From contig JASNZF010000004.1 in the NCBI GenBank assembly GCA_048499805.1, positions 248,001 to 312,000 on the forward strand: a DNA stretch of 64,000 nt. Reading direction: 5' to 3'. The notes under the pieces are model-generated. The model ran no database searches. It saw only the letters and a program-made list of their open reading frames with translations, and was not told the DNA's origin. Source of the stretch: JAWXBA01 sp048499805 (GTDB lineage Bacteria > Gemmatimonadota > Gemmatimonadetes > Gemmatimonadales > GWC2-71-9). The translations under genes and the position numbers were made by a program. Below are positions 51,859 through 59,727 of this stretch, in pieces; within the stretch, counting starts at the first letter, position 1, and each line of letters opens with the position of its first letter.

Positions 51859-52791
51859 TCAGCTCACCCCTCGGCGTTTCGGATCACAGCTTTCCCGCAC
51901 CGATGCGGGATGTGCGCCGTCCGCCTCGAGGACCAGTTCCTCGCCCATTTCCTCCGTCACCGCGCGGGCGGCTTCGTGCGGCGTCATGCCGAGGTCGATG
52001 AAGTCGGTGGTGCGCCGGAATCGGGCCGTGGTGGCGCCCCAATCCAGGTAGTCCAGGATGCCCTCCCGCCAGAGCATCTCCGCCACCACGGCGGGCTTGA
52101 AGCGCCGGGGGTGGGAGCTGGCGTATTCGAGCCCCCGCGACGGGGCCGGCAGCACGCTTACCAGCAGCACGATTTCGCTCGGTCGGAGCTGGTGGAGCGG
52201 GCGCTGCATGACCTGCTCGCTGCCGGCAGCCACACCCCACACTTGGTCTCCCCACTCGATCAGGTTGAGGTAGAGCTCGAGTTGCCGCTCCTTGGTGAGC
52301 GTGTGCGAGATCTTGTAGGCCAGTATGTATTCCCGTAGCTTCCGCCGCAGCGTGCGGTCCGGCGAAAGAAAGAGATTGCGGGCAAGCTGCTGGGCGATTC
52401 CGCTGCTGCCGCGGGAGAAGTCGCCGTGGAGCATCCGATTCAACAACCCCCGCTGCGCTGCCCAGTCCAGGGTCCCCTGGTCGAAGAACCGGATGTTCTC
52501 CGCCGCGAGCGCGGCACAGACCACGGGCATCGGCATGGAGTCGAGCGGGACCCAGCGGTGGTGCAGCGGGGGCTGCCCGTCCCGGGCCCGGCGCGCCATG
52601 TAGGCGGTCGTCTCCGGCACCGAATCGGCCAGCGCGTCGATTCGTGGGCCATAGCGAATCCACGTCAGTGCGATGTCCGCAAGGAGCATCATGCCCGCCA
52701 GCAGGGTCACGGCAAGCGCCAACCAGAAGGTGCGGCGCACCATCCGTCGCGTGCGGGCCCCAGCGGGTTGGGCCACGTCCGCCTTTGTCAT
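51859..52791 (-). CDS. mtgA: Monofunctional peptidoglycan glycosyltransferase
   Basis: 310 residues. One N-terminal helix (FWLALAVTLLAGMMLLADIA) then a GT51 domain: ALAAENIRFFDQGTLDW (catalytic Glu), RGSSGIAQQLARNLFL, RKLREYILAYKISHTLTKE and YLNLIEWGDQVWGV. It polymerises lipid II into glycan strands at the inner membrane. A 50-residue C-terminal extension is not in the E. coli enzyme. AGGAGCGCC precedes the ATG at 52791. Its 5' end lies head to head with, and overlaps, the amidase gene. Confidence 0.93.
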   Translation of the reverse strand: MTKADVAQPAGARTRRMVRRTFWLALAVTLLAGMMLLADIALTWIRYGPRIDALADSVPETTAYMARRARDGQPPLHHRWVPLDSMPMPVVCAALAAENIRFFDQGTLDWAAQRGLLNRMLHGDFSRGSSGIAQQLARNLFLSPDRTLRRKLREYILAYKISHTLTKERQLELYLNLIEWGDQVWGVAAGSEQVMQRPLHQLRPSEIVLLVSVLPAPSRGLEYASSHPRRFKPAVVAEMLWREGILDYLDWGATTARFRRTTDFIDLGMTPHEAARAVTEEMGEELVLEADGAHPASVRESCDPKRRGVS

Positions 52792-54271
52792 GGCGCTCCT
52801 GGGAGGATGCGGAGAGTCCAAGTATATCATCCCGCCTGTGGACGGACCACTCGTCCTCGAGGTCCGCTATCCGACGGAGCAGGCGGTCGCCGTGGCCGAC
52901 TCGATTTCGGTGTGGGGGACCGTGGGGAGCGGCCAGGCCCGTCTCCGGATCAATGGTCGTCCGGTGCCGGTCGAGGCCAATGGCGGCTTCGCGACCTTTC
53001 TCCCACTCCCGTCAGGAGACCCGCCGGTTCTTGACCTGGAGGCGAGCAAGGGTGGCGACACCCTGCGTCGCGCACTCACAATCACCCGCACCCGGTCTGT
53101 CGTGGCACCGACCCAGACCCCCCGCCCCGCCATCGGGTGGGTGCGGCTGCGGCGCCTTCCGGACGACACGCTCGATGCGCCCACCCTGGCCCGGCCGGTC
53201 TATGCCCGCTGGACCCCCGGAGGGGCGCTCGCGCTTCCGCTGCCCCTTGGGGCGGTGGTGCCCATTGATCGCGAGACCGACGGCGCGGTGCGGGTGCGCC
53301 TGGCACGCGGGGTCGCGCCCTGGATCAACCGAATCGACACCGAGCCGACCCGACCGCCCCGGATTGTCCCGACGCCCCTCGATGGGCCCACCCTGGTGCA
53401 GGACGGGATCCGGTCGGTCATCGGGGTCAATCTGCCCGATCTGTTGCCAAGTACCGTCGATGTGGTGGGCAACCACCTGCGGTGGACCCTGTTCGGCGCG
53501 CAGGCCGGAAAGATGCGTCCCGTGGAATCGGCTGATGGGTTGGTGCGGAAGCTGGTGGTACGGGACAGGGGAGACGGGCGGGTCCAGGTCGAGGTGACCC
53601 TGGCCGCCGCCCCCCTCGGTTGGCGGACGACCTGGCGCGAGGGCAAGGCGACGCTGGAACTGCGTCCGCTCAGGACGGCGAGGCCGGGGCTCGAGGGACT
53701 CGTGATCGCCCTGGATCCGGGACACCCTCCGGGAGGGGCGACCGGTCCCACCGGCCTCACCGAGGATTCCGTGAACCTCGCCGTGGCGCTGGAGACCGCG
53801 ACCCGCCTTCGGGCACTCGGCGCCCGTCCCTTCCTGACACGCAGCACGCCGGACCCGGTGTCCCTCGACGCGCGCCCGGTGCTCGCCGAGGCCGCCGATG
53901 CGGAGCTGTTCGTGTCCATCCACGCCAATTCCCCCGGCGATGGACGCCCACCGGAATCGGTCGCGGGAACGCGCATCTTCTGGTGGTATCCGCAGGCGCT
54001 GCCACTCGCAAAGGCGCTCCGGGATTCGGTCGCGAGGGCCACCGGCCAACTGCGAATGGGCACGGTACACTCCGACCTCTCGGTGCTCCGCTCCACCTGG
54101 TTCCCGGCGGTGCTGATCGAGGTGACCGCGATCGTCACGCCGGCGGGCGAGGCGTGGCTCCGGTCGCCGGAGGGCATTTCCTCCCAGGCGGATGGCATCA
54201 TCGGTGGGATCCGGGCCTGGCAGGCAGGACGGTTCGTGGCGGAGGGCACTGCGGTCGAAGGCCGCCGGTAA
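52730..54271 (+). CDS. N-acetylmuramoyl-L-alanine amidase (amidase_3) lipoprotein
   Basis: 513 residues if it starts at GTG 52730; GTG 52751 or ATG 52790 are alternatives. The ATG would leave only six residues before the lipobox Cys in MALLGGC, too few for a signal, so an upstream start (WATSAFVMALLGGC) is favoured. Zinc site: ALDPGHPPGG (His), LTEDSVNLAVALE (Glu), LFVSIHANS (His) and the final STWFPAVLIEV. The N-terminal 300 residues are beta-rich and unassigned. It cleaves the stem peptide from muramic acid, opposite in action to the divergent transglycosylase. Confidence 0.85.
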   Translation: MRRTIRRVRAPAGWATSAFVMALLGGCGESKYIIPPVDGPLVLEVRYPTEQAVAVADSISVWGTVGSGQARLRINGRPVPVEANGGFATFLPLPSGDPPVLDLEASKGGDTLRRALTITRTRSVVAPTQTPRPAIGWVRLRRLPDDTLDAPTLARPVYARWTPGGALALPLPLGAVVPIDRETDGAVRVRLARGVAPWINRIDTEPTRPPRIVPTPLDGPTLVQDGIRSVIGVNLPDLLPSTVDVVGNHLRWTLFGAQAGKMRPVESADGLVRKLVVRDRGDGRVQVEVTLAAAPLGWRTTWREGKATLELRPLRTARPGLEGLVIALDPGHPPGGATGPTGLTEDSVNLAVALETATRLRALGARPFLTRSTPDPVSLDARPVLAEAADAELFVSIHANSPGDGRPPESVAGTRIFWWYPQALPLAKALRDSVARATGQLRMGTVHSDLSVLRSTWFPAVLIEVTAIVTPAGEAWLRSPEGISSQADGIIGGIRAWQAGRFVAEGTAVEGRR

Positions 54272-54396
54272 GTCCGACGCCCGCGGCCCACCCTCGCGTT
54301 TCCGGGGCCTGGGCGCGGGCGACTGGTGTACCCCCCGGAGCAGCGGGTAACAAACGAGGCTCTCCGCACTGTGCGCCTTCCGATTGGAGCGCCACG

Positions 54397-54626
54397 ATGT
54401 CCGAACCGCCCCCCATCGATCCCACCCTGAGGCCGTTGACCGCCCCGGGCGCTGATCCGCGGGTGGAGATCCAGGAGCGCCTGCGCCAGGCGACGGTCGG
54501 GGAGTATGCGGTGCTCGGGCGGCTCGGGTTTGGCAGGATGGCCAGCGTCTCTCTGGCCCGCGACCTGCCCTCGACCGGCGCGTGGCCATCAAGGTGATGT
54601 CCCCCGCGATTGCGTTTCCGTTCGCC
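54397..54626 (+). pseudogene. Frameshifted, truncated Ser/Thr kinase fragment
   Basis: The reading frame from ATG 54397 (TTGGAGCGCCACG ahead) gives VGEYAVLGRLGFGRMASVSLARDL, quoted as GEYAVLGRLGFGRMASVSLA: a kinase Gly loop with two conserved glycines lost. Near 54568-54576 the frame shifts; the other frame continues LDRRVAIKVMSPAI with the ATP lysine. Sequence past 54626 is not kinase-like, so HRD and DFG parts are missing. A dead copy of a Gemmatimonadota-style kinase. Confidence 0.8.
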
Positions 54627-54869
54627 CGGAGCGTCGACCCGACCAACATGGAGGACACGCGCGATCACCGGGTTCTTGGTTCCTTCGGCGCCAAGTTCCG
54701 GACCTCGGACCACGGGCCGGTCCTGATCGGCGGCATGCGGGTGCCGATCCAGCGTGGCACACTCCACCCGTCGGTGATGTGGACAGTGGGAGTCGACTTC
54801 GGGTTCCAGGGCGCCGCCAGGAGGAACCGGTCTTGGTGTTTCCTCCCTCTTCCACCCAGGAGCATTCCC
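54627..54869. other. Region between kinase fragment and DUF1761 gene
   Basis: The frame continuing from the kinase remnant stays open and reads GAKFRTSDHGPVLIGGMRV and HPSVMWTVGVDFGF, which resembles the last strands of an outer-membrane barrel ending in Phe. It has no start of its own; perhaps the tail of a second broken gene. Low confidence. Confidence 0.3.
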
Positions 54870-55280
54870 ATGTCCCTCGGTCACTGGCCCGTGGTCATCG
54901 GCGCCGCAGTGGCGGCCTGGCTGATCGGCTCCGTCTGGTACTCGCCCCTGCTCTTTGCCAAGGCGTGGGCGGCGGCGCACGGCTACCCGCGCGAGAAGCT
55001 TGTCGAGATGCAGAAGTCGGCCGGGAAGGCACATGCGGGGTCGCTGGCGGCGTTCGTGGCAATGGCCTACGTGCTCCACCTCTTCTTCTCGCAGCTCGGC
55101 GCCGACACCCTGGCCACCGGTGTGGCCTGGGGGGTCCATGCCTGGGTGGGGCTGGCGCTGCCGCTGGGGTTCATCGCCTACCTTTACTCTGACAAGCGGA
55201 TCGCCACCTTCCTGATCGACACCGGGTACCAGCTCACCCATCTCCTCGCCATGGGGGCAATCCTTGGCGCCTGGGGCTAG
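54870..55280 (+). CDS. DUF1761 membrane protein
   Basis: 136 residues from ATG 54870 (CAGGAG upstream). Four helices; the family pattern is LIGSVWYSPLLFAKAWAA, AGSLAAFVAMAYVLHLFF, GVHAWVGLALPLGFIAYLY and GYQLTHLLAMGAILGAW. Function unknown. Confidence 0.88.
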   Translation: MSLGHWPVVIGAAVAAWLIGSVWYSPLLFAKAWAAAHGYPREKLVEMQKSAGKAHAGSLAAFVAMAYVLHLFFSQLGADTLATGVAWGVHAWVGLALPLGFIAYLYSDKRIATFLIDTGYQLTHLLAMGAILGAWG

Positions 55281-55355
55281 GCCGACCATCCCGACCTTCC
55301 GCCGGCCGTGGCGTCCACCAGCCACCACCGGGTCCCACTTCCCTCGGAGCGGATC

Positions 55356-56165
55356 ATGAATGAACTTACCTGGATCCTGAGTGGCCTCTTGGCCGGCGCT
55401 CTCACCGGCCGGGTCCTGCGGGGCGAGGGCTACGGCGTGACCGGCAGCCTGCTGATCGGCAGTGCCGGGGGCATCGTGGGTGGCTGGCTCTTCCAGCGGG
55501 TGCTCGGCATGACCAGCGACGGCAGCCTGTTCACGGACTTCCTGACCTCCCTGGTGGGCGGCCTGGTGTTTGTCGTCGCGGTGCGGGTCCTGGACCGGGC
55601 GGCGCGGGTGGCGGTAGGCCCGACCCGCATCCACCCCAAGGAGGGGTTGGATCTGGAGTCGGCCATCCATCGGCTGGGTGCCCTGGAGCGTCGGGTGCTC
55701 CACCGGCTGCTTTCCCGGCAGAGTGCCGTCACCGACCCCAATGCCGAGTTCGAGGCCCAGGCCACGTTCGGCCAGCGGGTGGCCGACCAGGTGGCAGCGT
55801 TCGGCGGCAGCTGGACCTTCATCGGGATCTTCTGCCTGATGATGGCCACCTGGATGCTGTTCAATGTCAACGACACCACGCCGTTTGACCCGTACCCGTT
55901 CATCCTGCTCAACCTGGTGCTCTCGTGCATGGCCGCGCTGCAGGCCCCGGTGATCATGATGAGCCAGAACCGGCAATCCCTGCGCGACCGGATCGACGCC
56001 CAGAACGACTACCAAGTGAACCTCAATGCCGAAATGCAGATCCTGAGCCTGCACGCCAAGTTCGATGCCATGATCGCCGACCGACTGCGACTGCTGGAGG
56101 AGCAGCAGGCCGCGCAGATGGCGTTGCTGGAACGGCTGGCGGCCCGGGGGCCTGAGGCGCCGTGA
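55356..56165 (+). CDS. Fusion of GlsB/YeaQ-type and DUF1003 membrane domains
   Basis: 269 residues. Residues 1-80 hold three helices with the transglycosylase-associated (GlsB/YeaQ/YmgE) pattern: ILSGLLAGALTGRVLRGEGYG and LLIGSAGGIVGGWLFQ. From about 110 it is DUF1003: ADQVAAFGGSWTFIGIFCLM, NVNDTTPFDPYPFILLNLVL, IMMSQNRQSLRDRIDAQNDY and a final coiled coil (DRLRLLEEQQAAQMALLERL). The two domains normally occur in separate proteins. Its stop overlaps the next gene's GTG. Confidence 0.85.
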   Translation: MNELTWILSGLLAGALTGRVLRGEGYGVTGSLLIGSAGGIVGGWLFQRVLGMTSDGSLFTDFLTSLVGGLVFVVAVRVLDRAARVAVGPTRIHPKEGLDLESAIHRLGALERRVLHRLLSRQSAVTDPNAEFEAQATFGQRVADQVAAFGGSWTFIGIFCLMMATWMLFNVNDTTPFDPYPFILLNLVLSCMAALQAPVIMMSQNRQSLRDRIDAQNDYQVNLNAEMQILSLHAKFDAMIADRLRLLEEQQAAQMALLERLAARGPEAP

Positions 56166-56617
56166 GGGGGCGGCGCTCCTGGCCCGGGCTCCTCGTGGTG
56201 GCGGCCTGCGCCGCCGATCCCCACGTGCCCACCGACGGGCTGCTGCCCCTCGGCAGCTGGGGCGGCAAGGGGGCAGGGGTGGTCGTGTCCGAGGCGCAGG
56301 TCCACGTGCATGTGGGCTGCACCTCGGGAGACATCCCCGGCCGGCTGTTTGTGGACGTCGATGGCCGATTCAGTGTGAACGGGGAGTATGATCCCGTGGT
56401 CCATCCGGTGGCGGGGGTCGGGATTCCGATGCCCGCCACCTTCAGTGGTCGGCTGCGGGGCCGCGAGCTTACCCTGGTCGTGGTGGTCCAGGACACGGTG
56501 CGCCACGAGGTGGTGACCAAGGGGCCGGTGACGGTGGAACTCGGGCGGGAACCCGAACTGGGTCCCTGTCCGATCTGTGCCGTGCCACGCCTGCTCATGC
56601 CGAGGGTCCTTCCCTGA
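56162..56617 (+). CDS. Small lipoprotein, unknown function
   Basis: 151 residues; GTG 56162 overlaps the previous stop (GTGA). The N-terminus has a short lipoprotein-like signal (LLVVAAC). Mature part: GSWGGKGAGVVVSEAQVHVH, CTSGDIPGRLFVDVDGRFSV, GRELTLVVVVQDTV and a Cys pair GPCPICAVP. No family recognised; beta-rich, extracytoplasmic. Confidence 0.7.
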   Translation: MRGRRSWPGLLVVAACAADPHVPTDGLLPLGSWGGKGAGVVVSEAQVHVHVGCTSGDIPGRLFVDVDGRFSVNGEYDPVVHPVAGVGIPMPATFSGRLRGRELTLVVVVQDTVRHEVVTKGPVTVELGREPELGPCPICAVPRLLMPRVLP

Positions 56618-56735
56618 CCGGGTGAGGCAACGGGTGACCCGCGGCCGGCATGCCCGCGCGGTCCTTTGCGCCGGACGCCCACCGTGCCAAGATTGCGGGT
56701 GACCTTCTTGCGCCCCCTTCCTCGGAGAACTTCCC

Positions 56736-57464
56736 CTGCCAGACCCCAGCCAGCCCGAACCGGGATCCGATCGCCGCTTCACCGACCAGGAGGTGGCGCT
56801 GGTGCTCCAGCGCGCCGCCGAGATCGAGGAGCGCCGGGCCACCGTCTCGCCGGCGCGCGGGCTCTCCCTGGGTGAGCTTCGGGAGATCGCCCGGGAGGTC
56901 GGGTTGAGTCCGGACGTGATCGACGAGGCGGTGCGCACGATGCAGTCCGGTCCCCGTTCCCGGGCGGTGTCGGTCCTCGGCGCGCCGCTCTCGACCAAGG
57001 TGGCTCGGGGGGTGCCGGGTCAGTTGAGCGAGGCGGCGATCCAAGGGTTGGTGCATGCCATCGAGGACCGGGTGGAGGCGACGGGCACCGTGACGGAGGC
57101 GTTGGGTACGGTGCGGTGGACCAGCGTCGGACGTGGCCACAAGTTCGACCGGACCACCCAGGTCTCGATCCACTCGAAGGCCGACGAGACCCAGATCCAG
57201 GTGGTACAACGCTATCCGTCGGGACTGCGCACGGTGCTCCATGCCCTGCCGGGGATGTGGGGGGCGATGATCGGCGGGGCGCTGGCCGCGTCCGCCGGGG
57301 GCATCTCCACCGCTACCGGGGTGGGTCTGGGGCTGGGGCTTGCGGCGGTGGGGGTTGGGATCGGGCGGTCGATCTGGACCGTCCTCGCCCGGCGCAGCGC
57401 CGCGGAGGCGGAGCGAGTGGCCGATGCGCTGGTCGCGGCGGCACGGGAGGCATCATCGGGCTGA
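56736..57464 (+). CDS. Conserved membrane protein with CTG start
   Basis: 242 residues. The expected N-terminus (PDPSQPEPGSDRRFTDQEVA) begins behind a CTG at 56736 with GGAGAA 8 nt upstream; the first regular start, GTG 56793, would cut it inside a helix. A helical first half (SLGELREIAREVGLSPDVID) resembles SHOCT-style oligomerisation motifs. The middle is beta-rich, and a Gly-rich hydrophobic hairpin (MIGGALAASAGGISTATG, GLGLGLAAVGVGIG) lies at about 168-205. Function unknown. Confidence 0.75.
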   Translation: MPDPSQPEPGSDRRFTDQEVALVLQRAAEIEERRATVSPARGLSLGELREIAREVGLSPDVIDEAVRTMQSGPRSRAVSVLGAPLSTKVARGVPGQLSEAAIQGLVHAIEDRVEATGTVTEALGTVRWTSVGRGHKFDRTTQVSIHSKADETQIQVVQRYPSGLRTVLHALPGMWGAMIGGALAASAGGISTATGVGLGLGLAAVGVGIGRSIWTVLARRSAAEAERVADALVAAAREASSG

Positions 57465-57486
57465 CCGCGCCAGATCCCGGACCCGG

Positions 57487-57894
57487 CTACGCCCAGCGCA
57501 TCCCTGCCCAGGCCGCCGCCGCGCCGACGGTGGCGGTGAGCACCACGCCCCAGGCCAGGTCCACGACCACCACCTTGACGGGGAAGTCGCGCAGCAGCGC
57601 CAGGCTGGTCAGGTCGAAGGCGGCGTAGGCCGCCAGCCCGAACAGCGCGCCCAGCGCGACGGCACGCCCCACCGACTGCTGCTCGATGGCGGGGGCCACG
57701 ACCAGCACCACCACCGCCACGACATAAATCAGGTAGAAGAGCACGGCAGCGCCCACCCGGACGTCGGGACGCATCAGGTGGCCGAGTTGCTCCTGGTAGA
57801 ACCCCTTGGCGATCCAACCCAGCCAGGCCAGGTCCATCGCCAGGAAGACGGCGAGGGCCACGGCGTACACCTTGAGGAATGCGATCGCGGTCAT
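57487..57894 (-). CDS. DUF2177 membrane protein
   Basis: 135 residues, four helices. Family traits: VFLAMDLAWLGWIAKGFYQ, LGHLMRPDVRVGAAVLFYLIYV and YAAFDLTSLALLRDFPV with VVDLAWGVVLTA. The ATG at 57894 overlaps the SRPBCC stop (ATGA). Function unknown; often next to SRPBCC, lipocalin and DUF2867 genes as here. Confidence 0.9.
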   Translation of the reverse strand: MTAIAFLKVYAVALAVFLAMDLAWLGWIAKGFYQEQLGHLMRPDVRVGAAVLFYLIYVVAVVVLVVAPAIEQQSVGRAVALGALFGLAAYAAFDLTSLALLRDFPVKVVVVDLAWGVVLTATVGAAAAWAGMRWA

Positions 57895-58379
57895 GCGGGA
57901 ACCGCCTCGGGTTGGGGGAGGGCCCGCTGCAGGGGAAAGCGGCGAGCCATGGCGACCTGCCGGTGGGCAAAGATGGCCTCGAGTTGGCGGCGGACGAAGA
58001 GCCAGTGCGCCAGCCGGCCCAACGGGCCCAGCGGAAGCGCATAGTCGACCTGGTCGGTGATCTCGACGCCGCCCTCCACCTCCCGGAACTGGTGCCGGTG
58101 ATACCAGCTCCGGTATGGTCCAGCCAGCATCTCGTCGGCGAACATCCTCCCCTCCTCGTACTCGGCGATCAGCGATTCCCACCGCATCGGGATGCCGTTG
58201 ACGCGGATCCGGTAGCGGATCCGGGTGCCGAGCCGAACCACCTCGTCGGTGGACGCCAGGATCTGGAATCCCATCCAGGGCGGGGTGATCGCTTCGAGAT
58301 TGCGGTGGTCCTTGAAGAAGGCGAAGACCTCCTCGAGGGTTCCTCCGACCATCTGGGTGCGGTGGAGGCGATAGCTCAT
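57891..58379 (-). CDS. SRPBCC (COG4276-type) protein
   Basis: 162 residues from ATG 58379 (GGAG upstream). Features: EEVFAFFKDHRNLEAITPPWMGF, read by its core AFFKDHRNLEAITPPW, GTRIRYRIRVNGIPMRWESL, FADEMLAGPYRSWYHRHQF and ITDQVDYALPLGPLGRLAH. Cytoplasmic hydrophobic-ligand fold. First gene of a two-gene unit with DUF2177. A strong sigma-70 promoter lies at 58465-58492 with an overlapping operator-like repeat. Confidence 0.9.
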   Translation of the reverse strand: MSYRLHRTQMVGGTLEEVFAFFKDHRNLEAITPPWMGFQILASTDEVVRLGTRIRYRIRVNGIPMRWESLIAEYEEGRMFADEMLAGPYRSWYHRHQFREVEGGVEITDQVDYALPLGPLGRLAHWLFVRRQLEAIFAHRQVAMARRFPLQRALPQPEAVPA

Positions 58380-58464
58380 TCCGTGCTCCAAGGGCGTGCG
58401 GGTGAACGAGTTGCGCGAATGGATCCGGTTCCGGGGTGGAGCAGCCAACCGCCGGGCAGGACCT

Positions 58465-58492
58465 AATCTACCCAATGTCCAAGTATTGTCAA
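58465..58492 (-). promoter_or_regulatory. Sigma-70-type promoter for SRPBCC-DUF2177
   Basis: Minus strand: -35 TTGACA (58487-58492), 16-nt spacer, -10 TAGATT (58465-58470). The left arm of the inverted repeat at 58476-58485 sits in the spacer, so a bound protein would cover the promoter. Confidence 0.82.
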
Positions 58493-58508
58493 GCTAATTA
58501 CTTGGACA
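58476..58508. promoter_or_regulatory. Operator-like inverted repeat between divergent promoters
   Basis: Perfect 10-bp arms TGTCCAAGTA (58476-58485) and TACTTGGACA (58499-58508) around 13 nt that contain the minus-strand -35. It lies in an AT-rich pocket unlike the flanks. A dimeric regulator here could control both directions. Confidence 0.8.
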
Positions 58509-58513
58509 GACTA

Positions 58514-58542
58514 TTGACAAAATGGCGCCTCACCCATAGGTT
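58514..58542 (+). promoter_or_regulatory. Sigma-70-type promoter for barrel-lipocalin-SDR operon
   Basis: -35 TTGACA (58514-58519), 17-nt spacer, -10 TAGGTT (58537-58542). The right operator arm ends 5 nt before the -35. About 58 nt of leader precede the first start codon. Confidence 0.82.
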
Positions 58543-58605
58543 TGTTGGACGCCGCATGGACAGGACGGCGACGACCACAAACCACTTGAAGCGAGGATGT
58601 TCCCC

Positions 58606-59166
58606 ATGCAGACGCAGATTCGTGCACTTACCGCCATGCTGGCGCTGGGCTTCGGCCTTGTCGCGATGCCCGCCGACGCGCAGGTGGCCCTGGAGGCCCG
58701 TGGAGGGCTGATGGTGCCGACCTTTGACATCACCGATGCGGCCAAGGCGGGCCCGGGGTTCGGGGCGAGCCTCCACCTCAAGGCGAGCGACCGGCTCTGG
58801 TTGATGGGCGAGGCCGACTTCGGCTTCCACCCCGGTGCTGACCTGGCCGGAGGGGGCAGCGGCGCCGATGTGGACGTCTCCCACTTCATGGCCAAGCTGG
58901 GGTACCAGCTGTCCTCGGGCACTGGCGGCAAGATGACGGTGGTGCTCAACGCCGGAGCAGGCGCCATGCGCTTTGCGATCGATGGGGGCCCGTCGTTTAC
59001 CTATCCCGCCATCAACGTCGGGGCGAAGTTCATCTACGGCCTGGGCGGCAACACCAGCTTCGTCCTCAGCCCGCAGGGTGACATCGCCTTCACCAAGACG
59101 TCCGAGCTCGGGACCTCCAATGCCTGGGTCTGGCCGTTCACTGCCGGGTTCCGGGTGCAGTTCTAG
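58606..59166 (+). CDS. Small outer-membrane beta-barrel protein
   Basis: 186 residues with signal (MLALGFGLVAMPADAQ). Mature part is eight short amphipathic strands (VALEARGGLMVPTFD, GFGASLHLKASDRLWLMGEAD, FMAKLGYQLSS, INVGAKFIYGLGGNTSFVLSPQG (in part), FTAGFRVQF) ending in Phe, the barrel-assembly signal. ATG 58606 is chosen because GAGG lies 9 nt before it; ATG 58597 touches GAGG directly. First gene of the stress-like operon. Confidence 0.85.
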   Translation: MQTQIRALTAMLALGFGLVAMPADAQVALEARGGLMVPTFDITDAAKAGPGFGASLHLKASDRLWLMGEADFGFHPGADLAGGGSGADVDVSHFMAKLGYQLSSGTGGKMTVVLNAGAGAMRFAIDGGPSFTYPAINVGAKFIYGLGGNTSFVLSPQGDIAFTKTSELGTSNAWVWPFTAGFRVQF

Positions 59167-59172
59167 GTCCGC

Positions 59173-59727
59173 ATGTGGGTCTATGTTGCCCTGCTGACCG
59201 CCACCATGGCCTATGCGGCTGCCCAGGACACGTCCGGTGTCCTGGTGCAGCCGGTGGCCGACGTGGACCTGCAGCGCTACAGCGGCCGGTGGCATGAGGT
59301 GGCCCGGCTCCCCAATCGATTCCAGGACCGTTGTGCCAGCGAAACCACTGCGGAGTATGCGCTCCTGGCCAACGGGCAGGTGCAGGTCGTGAACCGGTGC
59401 CGCCGGGCCGACGGCAGCCTGATGCAGGCGGAGGGGAGGGCCCGCCGGGCCGACCGCGATGGCCCCGCCTCCCGGCTCGAGGTCCGCTTTGCCCCGAGGT
59501 TCCTCTCCTTCCTGCCGATGGTCTGGGGGGAGTACTGGATCCTGGACCTGACCGAGGACTACTCCGCGGCCCTCGTCGGGGAGCCGGGGCGGGAGTATCT
59601 CTGGCTCCTGTCCCGCACCCCCACGCTGGACGCGCCGACCAGGAATCGCCTGGTGCAAGTCGCCCGGGCTCAGGGATTCCCCGTGGAACGGCTGCTGTGG
59701 TCCGAGCCGGCGCCGGATTCCCGATGA
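59173..59727 (+). CDS. Bacterial lipocalin (Blc-like)
   Basis: 184 residues with an N-terminal signal (VALLTATMAYAAAQ). Lipocalin motifs: DLQRYSGRWHEVARLPNRFQ (GxW), AEYALLANGQVQVVNRCRR and WGEYWILDLTEDYSAALVGE, then YLWLLSRTPTLD. Blc-type lipocalins bind lysophospholipids at the envelope. No lipobox Cys, so probably soluble periplasmic. Stop overlaps the SDR start (ATGA). Confidence 0.93.
   Translation: MWVYVALLTATMAYAAAQDTSGVLVQPVADVDLQRYSGRWHEVARLPNRFQDRCASETTAEYALLANGQVQVVNRCRRADGSLMQAEGRARRADRDGPASRLEVRFAPRFLSFLPMVWGEYWILDLTEDYSAALVGEPGREYLWLLSRTPTLDAPTRNRLVQVARAQGFPVERLLWSEPAPDSR

Noticed and set aside
54582..55280. One long gene from the kinase remnant through DUF1761
   Set aside because: DUF1761 has its own ribosome site and start at 54870; the upstream part is out-of-family and matches kinase decay.
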